From: Pyrinomonadaceae bacterium
GTDB taxonomy: Bacteria; Acidobacteriota; Blastocatellia; Pyrinomonadales; Pyrinomonadaceae
Reading direction: 5' to 3'
NCBI GenBank assembly: GCA_019694395.1
Contig: JAIBCC010000003.1
Span: forward strand, 188,001-252,000
Length of the DNA stretch: 64,000 bases
Below the pieces are notes generated by a model. It saw only the letters and a program-made list of their open reading frames with translations. It made no database searches and was not told the DNA's origin. Of the stretch, positions 25,946 through 34,979 are shown one piece after another (position 1 is the first letter of the stretch; each line of letters starts with the position of its first letter). A program made the translations under genes and the position numbers.

Positions 25946-26260
25946 TTAATCGAAACGACGCGGCGGACGGTTTTCAAAAACGCTTAAATTCAGATATTCG
26001 TAAGCTTTATCACGATATTTTTTCTTGATCTCCAAATATCGTTCGTCACCGAGAAATTTTTCGAGTGTTTCGCGGTCTTTGACTCTTAAAACGGCATTAT
26101 TTTGATGAATTTGATTGGTAAATCCGCATTCAAAACCTGTTCCGACCAATTCGACTTCGACACCATATTCTTTCATCAAAGGCGCAACGTCTTGTAGATA
26201 TTTCGTGTAAATTTCCTCTGCACCCGCTTTGATTTTGCCTTGAATAACCAGATAGATCAT
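25946..26260 (-). CDS. DUF1330/EthD-type dimeric alpha-beta barrel protein
   Basis: The 104-residue protein has the dimeric alpha-beta barrel pattern (IYLVIQGKIKAGAEEIYTKY near the start, NQIHQNNAVLRVKD and ETLEKFLGDERYLEI later). It overlaps the MmgE/PrpD stop by four bases (ATGA), so it is translated with it. Members of this superfamily act as isomerases, monooxygenases or dechlorinases; the exact reaction is not evident. Confidence 0.8.
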   Translation of the reverse strand: MIYLVIQGKIKAGAEEIYTKYLQDVAPLMKEYGVEVELVGTGFECGFTNQIHQNNAVLRVKDRETLEKFLGDERYLEIKKKYRDKAYEYLNLSVFENRPPRRFD

Positions 26261-27630
26261 TGTTTCGTCAAAAGTTTCATCAAATCGCCAATATCTTCAA
26301 TGTTTTCAAGACCATAAACAGCCTCATAAACTGCTTCGCATTGTCCTTTGTCCAAAATTCCTTCAGCTAAAACCTCGAATTTTTGTTTGAGTTCAGCCAT
26401 TGAAAGTTGATCTCTCGGATCGCCTTTCGGATAGGCTCGTTCACGCTCGTAAATAGCTCCGTTCGCGCAAGTTATGACAACTTTGCAGGGCTGTTCGGCG
26501 GGAAAACGTTCTTCAAAAGATGGCTTGAGAACGGCTTTAACCTTTGGAATAACCGACAAGATTTGTTCATTTTTTAAACTTTCAGGCGAAAACTCCCGTG
26601 GGGTTAAATGTCTGCGAACCACCGCCGCCGCAATGCAATACGGCAATGAATGATCGGCGGTTTCCCGTGAATCAATGACGTATTTTTTCTCGTCAGCCAA
26701 AATTTCCGCCGCTCTTTTAAGGGTATAAATTTCAATTTTTTCAATCTGTTCCGGCTGTAAATCGTGTTCAATTATCAAATCCAAAAGTGCCGAAATCGGG
26801 GAGTGAGATAAGGCTTCGGACGGGAAAGGTTTTATTGAACAATCAACAATTTTATATTTTCTGCTACCCAAACAATCAGTTAAGACTTCAGGTTTCCAAT
26901 CTTCCCCGATTACTTCAAAAAGCCCTTCGCGTCCTTCAAAAATCGGCGTTGTGCCTTTGTAGCCTTTTTGGGCGATGAGTGCCGCGAAAACTCCCGCTTC
27001 GGTTGCCATCGGGTCAACCGTATTTTTCATCATCGTCAAAGTTCCTGCCGTTACCGCTCCCAAAGTTACATTGTGAGAACCCGAAATTCCAACCGCATTG
27101 ATCATCTGTTCGGCATGTAGATTCAACATTTTACCGGCGACAAAAGGCGAGGCAAAAGCGGTCAAAGTAGCGTGATGCAAACCTAATTCACGAATTCCAG
27201 GGAAAGCTACTTCCATCAAACGCATTTCGAGTTCGTAAGCCAAAACCGTAGCTACCAACAAATCTTTACCACTGCGTTTTTCCCGTTCGCCAACGCAAAA
27301 AGCGGCTGGCAAAAGGTCTGACGGATGCGAAGGGTCTTGTTTCCAGTAAACGTCGTTATAATCCAAAGCTCGAATCGCTAAACCATTGATAAGGCTTGCA
27401 CTGCGGACATCAGTTTTGAAGTTTGAGCCAATAACTGAACATTCGCCTTTACCGCCGATTTCACGAAAAATTTTTTCAAGAATGTAAAAATCTTCTGTTT
27501 TTGAGCCGCCCAGCGCACAGCCGAAACTGTCATACAAAAACATTTTTGCCGCCGCAATTGATTCAGGCGATAAATCTTCAAAAGTTAAATTGACGGTGTA
27601 TTCCGCCCATTGTTGAGAAATGGTTTTCAT
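26257..27630 (-). CDS. MmgE/PrpD family protein (methylcitrate dehydratase-like)
   Basis: The 457-residue protein belongs to the MmgE/PrpD family, which includes 2-methylcitrate dehydratase, cis-aconitate decarboxylase and related enzymes. Supporting segments are FLYDSFGCALGG near the N-terminus, DYNDVYWKQDPSHPSDLLPAA and ISGSHNVTLGAVTAG, with KPFPSEALSHSPISALLDL later. It sits between the HD-like gene and DUF1330. In this context it may dehydrate or hydrate a tricarboxylate-type intermediate before or after CoA activation. Substrate unknown. Confidence 0.9.
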   Translation of the reverse strand: MKTISQQWAEYTVNLTFEDLSPESIAAAKMFLYDSFGCALGGSKTEDFYILEKIFREIGGKGECSVIGSNFKTDVRSASLINGLAIRALDYNDVYWKQDPSHPSDLLPAAFCVGEREKRSGKDLLVATVLAYELEMRLMEVAFPGIRELGLHHATLTAFASPFVAGKMLNLHAEQMINAVGISGSHNVTLGAVTAGTLTMMKNTVDPMATEAGVFAALIAQKGYKGTTPIFEGREGLFEVIGEDWKPEVLTDCLGSRKYKIVDCSIKPFPSEALSHSPISALLDLIIEHDLQPEQIEKIEIYTLKRAAEILADEKKYVIDSRETADHSLPYCIAAAVVRRHLTPREFSPESLKNEQILSVIPKVKAVLKPSFEERFPAEQPCKVVITCANGAIYERERAYPKGDPRDQLSMAELKQKFEVLAEGILDKGQCEAVYEAVYGLENIEDIGDLMKLLTKQ

Positions 27631-27633
27631 AAA

Positions 27634-27698
27634 GTGGTCGGTGGTCAGTGGTCGGTGGTCAGTGGTTTTGTCTGCTCACTGCTCACTGACTACTGATT
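27634..27698. repeat. GTGGTCAGTGG word inverted repeat
   Basis: The gap between the HD-like and MmgE genes is filled by GTGGTCGGTGGTCAGTGG words and an inverted right arm GCTCACTGCTCACTGACT, giving an imperfect long hairpin. The same words flank the bicupin gene (54075-54146). Confidence 0.7.
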
Positions 27699-28266
27699 AA
27701 AAAGGTCTTTTTTTGCTTACTAAATCAAAGTCAATAAAATCTGCGTGGTGGAAAATGACGGATTCATTTGAGCGAATCATCATTTCGCCTTCTTTGGAAT
27801 GCGTAGCGATAACGTGCTGAACTTCGGGCGGAACTCCCCGTGCGTGCGACATCGCCACGCCTGTAAACGGATGCCGTAAATGTTGCCCGCGTCCTGCTTT
27901 GGTTATTTTGCCATCTTTTTCTTCGTATTCGATCAGTTTTCCAACGTCTGCGAGCAATGCTCCCGCAATCAAAGTGTCGTAATTGATATTCGTTCTGTCG
28001 GCGTAAGCGTCTTTTAAGACATCAGAGACAGCGATACACATTTTACAGACGGTGCGGACGTGTTCAATAAAAGTTATGTTGCAATTTTCAACGTGAACGC
28101 TGAACGGCATTTTCATAATTGCCTCAATCGTCCAGCCGCCGTCAATAATGGCATCTTCCCAAACCTGCGCGGTTTTTTCACGCAAAGTTTCGTCCTTGAT
28201 TAAGTTGATTTCGGGTAGGATCTCTAAAATTTTTTCTTTCATTTTTTCGGTTTTTGTAGCATCCAT
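27697..28266 (-). CDS. HD-domain-like protein with degenerate motif
   Basis: The 189-residue protein is helical and resembles HD-domain proteins, with FIEHVRTVCKMCIAVSDVL, GQHLRHPFTGVAMSHARG and HVIATHSKEGE. The defining HD pair, normally ALLHDIGK, is here ALLADVGK, so one metal ligand is lost and ordinary phosphohydrolase activity is doubtful. The ATG at 28266 is four bases after the citryl-CoA lyase-like stop, hence same operon. Relatives with intact motif may exist in similar clusters. Confidence 0.75.
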   Translation of the reverse strand: MDATKTEKMKEKILEILPEINLIKDETLREKTAQVWEDAIIDGGWTIEAIMKMPFSVHVENCNITFIEHVRTVCKMCIAVSDVLKDAYADRTNINYDTLIAGALLADVGKLIEYEEKDGKITKAGRGQHLRHPFTGVAMSHARGVPPEVQHVIATHSKEGEMMIRSNESVIFHHADFIDFDLVSKKRPF

Positions 28267-28270
28267 AATT

Positions 28271-29023
28271 TCACTCAAACTCGTAATTTTCAACTTCAAC
28301 CGTTCGCATCGGCGGGTGGTTGGCTTGTTCTTCGACTGCGTGGGCGACCAGCCCGGCGGTTCGCGCGATCATAAAAATTCCGTTAGCTATTTTCGGCGGA
28401 AAATTCATTTCCAAAAGGCAAGCGGCAATCGCTCCATCAGCATTTATCGGTAAATGTTTGCCGGATTTTTCAGTTAAAACTTTTTCCAGAACTTCGGCTT
28501 GTTCAATAAATTTGCCGGCGATTCCCAATTCTTTGGCAAGCTCAAAAAGCCGGATCGTTCGTGGATCAGCCGCGTGAAAACGATGTCCGAATCCTGAAAT
28601 TCTTGCGCCTTGCTCTTTATAATTTGCAACGGTTTTGACGGCGGCTTCTCCTGCGTCTAAACCTTCTGTTGTTTGTAATTTAACCGCTTCACCGATTGCC
28701 GCCATTGCATCTTCAATCGCGCCGCCGTGAAATTTGTTAATCGCTAAAATACCCGCCGCCACCGAAGAATTTAGGCTCGCGCCCGTGTTGGCAACCGTCA
28801 CCGCCGCAATGGTCGAAGGTGGTTTAACTCCGTGGTCAATCACCGAAACTAGAATCGCTTCGAGCATTTTGGCTTGGTTCAGCGTTGGCAATTTTCCAAG
28901 TAAAAGCAAATAAAGAACTTCGCCGTAGCTGCAATTACCGATCAAATTCTCAATCGGAGTTCCGCGAAGTGTGATTTTTTCCGCTTCAACCTTAGAGATT
29001 GAAGTTTTTCGGATAAAGGTCAT
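28271..29023 (-). CDS. citryl-CoA lyase-like / citrate synthase-fold enzyme
   Basis: The 250-residue protein matches the short citrate synthase-like family that includes citryl-CoA lyase: IENLIGNCSYGEVLYLLLLGKLP at the start, FHGGAIEDAM, the GFGHRFHAADPRT segment with a catalytic-type histidine, and INADGAIAACLLEMNFPP. It lacks the large domain parts of full citrate synthase (about 400 residues). With the CoA ligase pair it resembles the two-step citrate cleavage of Hydrogenobacter (citryl-CoA synthetase plus lyase). The acyl substrate may be a substituted citrate or malate. Promoter region contains an operator-like site. Confidence 0.85.
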   Translation of the reverse strand: MTFIRKTSISKVEAEKITLRGTPIENLIGNCSYGEVLYLLLLGKLPTLNQAKMLEAILVSVIDHGVKPPSTIAAVTVANTGASLNSSVAAGILAINKFHGGAIEDAMAAIGEAVKLQTTEGLDAGEAAVKTVANYKEQGARISGFGHRFHAADPRTIRLFELAKELGIAGKFIEQAEVLEKVLTEKSGKHLPINADGAIAACLLEMNFPPKIANGIFMIARTAGLVAHAVEEQANHPPMRTVEVENYEFE

Positions 29024-29041
29024 AAAGTTAAGACAAATCTG

Positions 29042-29095
29042 TTGACAAATCGTAAAAAGTTGCGATAGTTTAAATTTGTTCGCAATCTATAACAA
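29042..29095 (+). promoter_or_regulatory. promoter of the TonB receptor with operator-like palindrome 2
   Basis: TTGACA (29042-29047) and GATAGT (29065-29070) are spaced by 17 bases. TTGTTCGCAATCTATAACAA (29076-29095) directly follows the -10 box, so a bound repressor would block the start site. The right half matches the consensus, the left half less so. The same region also serves the divergent lyase-like gene. Confidence 0.6.
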
Positions 29096-29176
29096 ATACA
29101 TTGCCAAACATCTGATATTTCGTCAAGATATTAAGAAAAAAATTTGTCTGTTTTCTAAAACAATAGGAGAAGAGTT

Positions 29177-32032
29177 ATGTTGAGCAAAAATTTTTTTCTC
29201 GCCATTGCAATTTTGATTGTGGCGGGTTTTAGTGCGTTGGGACAAGGCGGGGGGAAAATCAAAGGGACTGTCAAGGACTCAAACGGGGCAGTCGTGACGG
29301 GGGCAACCGTTACTGCTTTGAATATTGCCAGCAGTCAGAGAAAAACTGTCACAACTGATGGGAGCGGAAATTATCAATTTACCGGATTGCGCGGGGGAAC
29401 CTACCGCGTAATTGCAACTTCAAACGGTTTTAATGAAAGTGCTGAAACCATTGTTTTAGAAGATGGAGGCTCGGTTTCACAAGATTTTTCGATAGCTCCG
29501 GGCGGTATTAAAGATGTAGTGACGGTGACTGCCGGTAAAGGAAGTGATCGTGTGGCATCCGAAATTCCGCAAACTGTCACGGTCACCAGTTCCGAACAAA
29601 TCGAGCAAAGAGTTCCTCGCTCAACTTTTGAAGCAATGGAACGCGCCCCGAATTTGGGGGCAATCGAAACAAATCCTGCCCGTGAGCGTCCCCGCTTACG
29701 CGGACTTTCTTCAACCCGTTTGTTAGTAGTGGTTGATGGTGAAAAATTGAATAATGCACGTAGCGATCCGGGGGCAAGCGGTGCGCCGATTGCGGTTATT
29801 GACCCGTCACAGCTTGAATCGGTCGAGGTGGTTGCCGGTTCAGGTTCAAGTCTCTATGGTTCCGATTCAATCGGCGGAACTATCAATTTAGTCACCAAAC
29901 GACCGACTTTATCGCCGGATGGATTGATTTTAGGATTACGCCTTGACGGTTCATATAACAGTAATGGGGCAGTTCGCCGTGGTAATGCAACTTTGAATCT
30001 AAGTGGAAGCAATGTCGCCTTGCGGGCAAGCAGCAATATGTATCGTTTGCGAAATTACAATATGGGAAACGGGGAATTAACCATCGCCGAAAATCTCCGG
30101 TTTGGTAATTTTTTCCGTCAATTCCCAACCACTGTAGGCGCAAGCTCAACTTGTGCAAATGCTATTTGTTTTCAATCAGCCGCCAGCTATCCGATTTTTG
30201 CCTTGCCGAAAAATGCCGAGATTCTTAATGGACAAGGACACGGAGTCGGTGAACAAATAGATTTATGGTTTTTCCCGGTTCAAAAACACAGCTTCCGGGG
30301 AAGATATTTAAATCGTGATGACGGCAATAATGGAAATGCTTTTTCGGGTCCGCCGTATGAAACTCAGGAAAGATACGGTTCGTATCGCAGTTTTAGAAAA
30401 TGGGGAATTCGTTATGAAGGTTTGGATTTGAACAAATACATTCCGCGAGTTTCGGTCAACTATTTTTATCAGAAACTGTCATTTCCACAAAATCAATACA
30501 CCTTTAACAATGCGGCAGGCGGAAGTTTTAATACCAATGCTAATCCGAATTTAACTTCTTTTACCGGGAATCCCTCGACCTTTACTGCCGGAAGTTATAC
30601 CGATAACCGCAATAGTATTGACACAGAAGGAGTTGATCTGCAAGCATCGGTATTGCCCCTCACAGGACTGGTAGTAACCGTTGGCGGAGGTCGAACCAAG
30701 GATAAGTCAAGAGATTATTTCTTTGTTTCTAATTTTACCGGATTTGGTCCGGCTCGCACCTTTACCGGAACAGCAACAATTGGAGCAAGTTCGCCTGTTT
30801 CAAACTATGTTGACAACAACTTTTATGCTCAAGCCGAATTCGACAAAATCAAGTATGTCCGTTTTTCGGGTGGGATGCGTTTTGATAATTGGAAAACTGA
30901 AGGGTTACCCGGAAACGGATTTCCGCTCAGCACCGAATTTGCAACTCTGAACGCGGCAATCCCGGGATTACAGGCTAATCCGGGGGCTTTGACTTCTTTG
31001 GTTTCTGCTCTGCCGGGCTTGGTTGCTCTGGCAGGCGGAACGGGTAAATCAAGCAGTAACCGAAATTCGACTACTTATAATTTTGGTATTGTAGGAAGAT
31101 TGCCTTGGGGAGTTAATCCCTATTTCCGGTGGGCAAACAGTTATCGTGAACCCGGAATTACGGAAAGATATTTGATTCGCAACTTTACGCCGGGCGTGCC
31201 GGGATTGGCTAGTTTAGTTGTTGGTAATCCCAATCTTAAACCCGAAAAAGGGCAAAATTATGACGCAGGAATTAAAATTTCGCAACAACGGTTTAATTTT
31301 ACTTTGGGTTATTTCCACAATAAAATTACTGATCTGTTAGCGTTTGCACCTGCTCAAACCTACTGCGTTGCACCTGTTCCGGGCGCCCCGGGCGGTTTTG
31401 CAGGCGGCTGCGGAACACAGGCTCCAAACAATCTCGGCGTTCAAGTCAATGCCCGTATTAACTTTGCCTCGGCAACTATCAAAGGTTGGGAATCAACCGG
31501 AGAAGGCAGTATTCCGTTGGGCAGTTTTGGCAGCTTAAATCCTTTCTATTCATTAGGCTCGCTGCACGGAACAAACGGTTCGCCGACTGATCTTCAAATT
31601 GCACAGCTTAATGCCGTTTATAACAAAAGCACGAATCCGATTCCATTAGAAGGTTCTGTCGGCGATTTTCCGTTAGGAAATATTACTCCTTTCAGAATCC
31701 TCTACGGCGCACAATATTTGGACAATAAAGGCAGAATCTTTGTTGAATACAATGTTCGTCATCAGAATCGTGTCAAACGCGCTGATCCGGGGCAATTTGT
31801 CGGAACGGCTTTGATCAACTACGGTTCATTTGCCAGCACAAACGCTTTTGACAAACATTCGATCAAAGGCGGTTATAACTGGAAAAATGATAAATATAAA
31901 TTCTCGATCAATGCCGGAATTGACAACATCGCGGACAAACTTTTCTTTGAGCATTTCCAAAACGCTCCTGCTCCGGGCAGAAGTTTTGTCTTTGGATTTG
32001 CGATTGAAGCCTTTAATTTGCTGAAACGATAA
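29177..32032 (+). CDS. TonB-dependent receptor with carboxypeptidase-regulatory domain (catabolic island)
   Basis: The 951-residue receptor has a signal peptide (about 1-22), a CarboxypepD_reg-like domain (about 25-105, IKGTVKDSNGAVVTGATV), a plug (about 120-230, with LSSTRLLVVVDGEKLNNARSD) and a beta-barrel. It ends in FGFAIEAFNLLKR, so the last residue is not aromatic as is usual. An AGGAGAAG ribosome-binding site precedes the ATG. It heads the plus-strand part of the island and lies under an operator-like site, so it probably imports the island's substrate. Confidence 0.95.
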   Translation: MLSKNFFLAIAILIVAGFSALGQGGGKIKGTVKDSNGAVVTGATVTALNIASSQRKTVTTDGSGNYQFTGLRGGTYRVIATSNGFNESAETIVLEDGGSVSQDFSIAPGGIKDVVTVTAGKGSDRVASEIPQTVTVTSSEQIEQRVPRSTFEAMERAPNLGAIETNPARERPRLRGLSSTRLLVVVDGEKLNNARSDPGASGAPIAVIDPSQLESVEVVAGSGSSLYGSDSIGGTINLVTKRPTLSPDGLILGLRLDGSYNSNGAVRRGNATLNLSGSNVALRASSNMYRLRNYNMGNGELTIAENLRFGNFFRQFPTTVGASSTCANAICFQSAASYPIFALPKNAEILNGQGHGVGEQIDLWFFPVQKHSFRGRYLNRDDGNNGNAFSGPPYETQERYGSYRSFRKWGIRYEGLDLNKYIPRVSVNYFYQKLSFPQNQYTFNNAAGGSFNTNANPNLTSFTGNPSTFTAGSYTDNRNSIDTEGVDLQASVLPLTGLVVTVGGGRTKDKSRDYFFVSNFTGFGPARTFTGTATIGASSPVSNYVDNNFYAQAEFDKIKYVRFSGGMRFDNWKTEGLPGNGFPLSTEFATLNAAIPGLQANPGALTSLVSALPGLVALAGGTGKSSSNRNSTTYNFGIVGRLPWGVNPYFRWANSYREPGITERYLIRNFTPGVPGLASLVVGNPNLKPEKGQNYDAGIKISQQRFNFTLGYFHNKITDLLAFAPAQTYCVAPVPGAPGGFAGGCGTQAPNNLGVQVNARINFASATIKGWESTGEGSIPLGSFGSLNPFYSLGSLHGTNGSPTDLQIAQLNAVYNKSTNPIPLEGSVGDFPLGNITPFRILYGAQYLDNKGRIFVEYNVRHQNRVKRADPGQFVGTALINYGSFASTNAFDKHSIKGGYNWKNDKYKFSINAGIDNIADKLFFEHFQNAPAPGRSFVFGFAIEAFNLLKR

Positions 32033-32048
32033 ATTAAAGCATCCGAAT

Positions 32049-32081
32049 AAGCGTCAGGTTAGTAAACTTGACGCTTTTTTT
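32049..32081 (+). terminator. terminator after the TonB receptor
   Basis: AAGCGTCA (32049-32056) pairs perfectly with TGACGCTT (32069-32076), followed by T7. It should terminate or attenuate the receptor transcript before the CpeT-like gene. Confidence 0.85.
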
Positions 32082-32087
32082 ATTTTT

Positions 32088-33053
32088 ATGAAAAAGATCA
32101 TTTTAGTAACTTCAATAATTTTGTTGTCAGTCAGCAGCATTTTTGCCAAAGGATTGGAAGATGATTTGAAAATTTTTACCTCCTGGTTTGAAGGTCGTTT
32201 TGATAATTTTGCCCAATTTTACAACGATAAAGAAAATAAAACCGAATTTCCGCACCAAAATATTCATTCGATTTTCAAAAAAGTTGATTTGCCGCAGATT
32301 GGTAAAACCGTCTTTTATGTTCAGCAATATTCCGACGGTGACGAAGCTAAAATTTATCGTCAAAGACTTTATAATTTCACTCTCGATAAAGCCGAAAAAG
32401 CAATAAAATTGACTATTTACAATTTCGATGACGAGAAAAAATATCGTGATTCGCATCTTGATTCGTCAAAGTTGAACGGTTTGACAGTGGCGAATCTGAC
32501 CACGACCACAGGTTGCGAAGTCTATTGGAAATTAAATAAGGAACGCGATAAATTCAGCGGAATTATGAAAAAAGATGCGTGCAAAGTCGTTTCCAAACGC
32601 AGCGGAAAAAACATCATCATTACCGACGATTTATTCCTGACCAAAGACGAAATCTGGATCAACGACCAAGCCAAAGACGAGCAAGGAAATTACATTTTTG
32701 GCAATAAATCCGGCGTTCACGATAAGTTAAAAAAAGTCCGCTGGTTTGAAGGCTGGACGGCGATTTTGAAAACAGGCGAAACCTTAATGTCCAATCAGGA
32801 TTTTAAGGCTGATGAATACGACGGAAAAACAAAGATTTTGCTCCACGACCAAGGCGGAACGGTCAAATTAAACGATAAATACAGCGTCCAATTAGCCCAG
32901 TTGCAATACAAAAACGGAACGTGGGTTTTGACCTTAAAAGTTTTGGAAAATTCAACGGGAAAAGCCGTGGCGTATTCTTGGACAAATCCCGAAGCCGAAA
33001 AATTAGGAATAAACCTGCGTTGGGTGCAAGCGGGATTTAGCTTAAAAAAATGA
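32088..33053 (+). CDS. secreted CpeT/CpcT-like protein, larger paralog
   Basis: The 321-residue protein has a signal peptide (about 1-20, SVSSIFAK) and the CpeT/CpcT pattern: LKIFTSWFEGRFDNFAQF, YRQRLYNF, a GCEVYWK strand and SKRSGKNIIITDDLFL. In cyanobacteria this family includes phycobilin lyases, a bilin-binding barrel. The last ~100 residues after the CpeT part (ETLMSNQDFKADEYDG...) are additional. A smaller paralog lies at 57757. Bilin binding here is inference only. It precedes a Tat amine oxidase gene by four bases. Confidence 0.82.
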   Translation: MKKIILVTSIILLSVSSIFAKGLEDDLKIFTSWFEGRFDNFAQFYNDKENKTEFPHQNIHSIFKKVDLPQIGKTVFYVQQYSDGDEAKIYRQRLYNFTLDKAEKAIKLTIYNFDDEKKYRDSHLDSSKLNGLTVANLTTTTGCEVYWKLNKERDKFSGIMKKDACKVVSKRSGKNIIITDDLFLTKDEIWINDQAKDEQGNYIFGNKSGVHDKLKKVRWFEGWTAILKTGETLMSNQDFKADEYDGKTKILLHDQGGTVKLNDKYSVQLAQLQYKNGTWVLTLKVLENSTGKAVAYSWTNPEAEKLGINLRWVQAGFSLKK

Positions 33054-33057
33054 AAAT

Positions 33058-34497
33058 ATGAAACTTAATCGCCGTCAGTTTTTAGCAATTTCGAGTTTGG
33101 CAGTTTTTGCCCGACCTAATTTCAGTCAAACAAAACCGCGTGTAATAATTGCCGGAGCAGGACTTTCAGGTTTATCAGCAGCATACGAGCTTTCCCTTCG
33201 AGGCTACGAAGTAACGATTTTGGAAGCGAGAGACCGCATTGGCGGACGGATTTTCACGTTGCGTGAGCCTTTTACCGATGGTCAATATATCGAAACGGGC
33301 GGCGAGATTCTGGGCGACGGATACAAAAGATTTTTGAGTTATGCAGATAAATTTAGTATCAAATATTCTGAAATTCCCAACGAAACTCAAACGGGTGGAA
33401 GCGTTTCGAGTTTACAAAAAGGCATCGGAACGAGCGTTTTTATGCGGGGAAAACTTTATCCTGCCGGCTCTGATTTTCCCAATCCATACAACCTTTCCGG
33501 CGAAGAAGCCAAAAATCTTCCGCCAAATTATCTGGTCAAAAAATTGCTCGAAATGGCAGCGGAAGTCAGACAAAATCCTGCCAAATTAGCCGATTACGAT
33601 AAAATTTCACTCGCTGATGCTTTGCGTCAAAAAGGCGTTTCTAATCAGATGGTCAAGCTGATGAATATTTCGCTTAACTACAATTCGATTGAAACGGTTT
33701 CGGCGGGCGGAATTTTGTGGGAAAGCCGCCGTCGGGCAAATATCGGAACAAAAGCGGTTAAAATTGATTCAGGAAACGATGCTCTGCCGAAAATGCTGGC
33801 GGAAAAATCGCTGCAAAATGGTGTGAAAATAATCAAAAACGCCAAAATTACGCAAATTAATCATTCTGTAAATTCGGTGAAAATTAGTTTTACTGACAAA
33901 AGCGGAAAAAATCAGATGGTCGAAGGTGAAAAACTGATTTGCACTTTGCCGTTCACAGCGTTGCGGAAGATTAGTTTTTCGCCGTCATTGCCTGAAGCTA
34001 AAGCCAAAGCCGTCAACGAATTAGCTTATACACAAATCACCAAAGTTTTCCTGCAAGGCAAACGCGAAGAATGGGATAAACTCAAGCTCGGCTCAATGAT
34101 CTGGACAGACACGCCTTGCGAAAGAGTTTTTAATGCCGCAGGAAAAGAAGGCGATTTACGCGGCATCGTGAAGGTTTGGACGGAAGGCGAAGGAGCCAAA
34201 TATCCCGACAGTTTGAGCGACAAGAAGCGGATTGATTGGGCAAAAAACGAATTGAAAAAAATTCTGCCCAAGATGAAATTTGATAAAACCGCCACCAAAT
34301 CTTGGGGCAATGACGAGTTTGCGGGCGGAAGCTACGCACATTTTACCCTCAACCAATTAACCGAATTACAGCCGTATCTGAAAACCCAAATCGGAGCAAT
34401 TCATTTTGCGGGAGAACATACCGCCGAAAAAGCCCCCGGAATGGAAGGCACGCTCGAATCAGCCGAAAGAGTCGTTGCCGAAATTACAAAAATATGA
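33058..34497 (+). CDS. Tat-exported flavin amine oxidase
   Basis: The 479-residue protein is an FAD-dependent amine oxidase: NRRQFL near the start is a Tat signal, followed by the FAD site IIAGAGLSGLSAAYEL, EARDRIGGRI and, near the C-terminus, IHFAGEHTAEKAPGMEGTLESAERV. It should oxidise an amine or a related CH-NH bond in the periplasm. The stop overlaps the NTF2-like start (ATGA). It follows the CpeT-like gene with a 4-base gap, so the three form one unit. Confidence 0.92.
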   Translation: MKLNRRQFLAISSLAVFARPNFSQTKPRVIIAGAGLSGLSAAYELSLRGYEVTILEARDRIGGRIFTLREPFTDGQYIETGGEILGDGYKRFLSYADKFSIKYSEIPNETQTGGSVSSLQKGIGTSVFMRGKLYPAGSDFPNPYNLSGEEAKNLPPNYLVKKLLEMAAEVRQNPAKLADYDKISLADALRQKGVSNQMVKLMNISLNYNSIETVSAGGILWESRRRANIGTKAVKIDSGNDALPKMLAEKSLQNGVKIIKNAKITQINHSVNSVKISFTDKSGKNQMVEGEKLICTLPFTALRKISFSPSLPEAKAKAVNELAYTQITKVFLQGKREEWDKLKLGSMIWTDTPCERVFNAAGKEGDLRGIVKVWTEGEGAKYPDSLSDKKRIDWAKNELKKILPKMKFDKTATKSWGNDEFAGGSYAHFTLNQLTELQPYLKTQIGAIHFAGEHTAEKAPGMEGTLESAERVVAEITKI

Positions 34498-34919
34498 CGG
34501 ATTTAATCGAACTTTCCAAAAAACATTTTGCCGCTGTTGCCGAAAAAAAGATTGAGCAAATACTCGGTTTTTATGCCGATTCGCCGGATTTACTGGTCTT
34601 TGTCGAAGGTCCTCGCTGGGCAACGGTTTCGTTTGAAAGAGTAGCCAAAGGCTGGCGTGATTTTTGCGATTCGGCAATTTCCGTTCAATCTTGCGAATGG
34701 ATTGAAAACCTTGAATCCAAAGTGTTTACGGATTCAGGGTTTGTGGCGGGAATCGTGGAAATGAAAGTAGAGATAAACGGAACTCTGAAAACAATTCGCT
34801 TTCGCGGCACATTTGTTTTCCAAAAAGAAACGGACGGAAATTGGCGTGTTATTCACGAACATTTTTCCCAACCCGCCGAAAATCCATACGGAATTGGTGA
34901 TTGGTTAAAGAAAGATTGA
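34494..34919 (+). CDS. NTF2-like (SnoaL/DUF4440-type) protein
   Basis: The 141-residue protein has the cone-shaped NTF2-like fold pattern: LIELSKKHFAAVAEKKIEQIL near the start, GFVAGIVEMKVEINGTLKTI and RFRGTFVFQKETDGNWRVIHEHFS, the last being typical of SnoaL-like proteins. No signal peptide. Members act as small hydrolases, isomerases or binding proteins. It starts within the stop of the amine oxidase gene. Confidence 0.85.
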   Translation: MTDLIELSKKHFAAVAEKKIEQILGFYADSPDLLVFVEGPRWATVSFERVAKGWRDFCDSAISVQSCEWIENLESKVFTDSGFVAGIVEMKVEINGTLKTIRFRGTFVFQKETDGNWRVIHEHFSQPAENPYGIGDWLKKD

Positions 34920-34954
34920 TTTAACCGAGAAAATTTGTTATAAACTTAGGACAA
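34916..34954 (+). promoter_or_regulatory. hyuB promoter with operator-like palindrome 3
   Basis: TTGATT (34916-34921) and TATAAA (34939-34944) are spaced by 17 bases. TTGTTATAAACTTAGGACAA (34935-34954) covers the -10 box, a classic repressor position, and fits the shared 20-bp consensus. Confidence 0.65.
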
Positions 34955-34979
34955 CTACATCAAAATTCGAGGTCAACCT

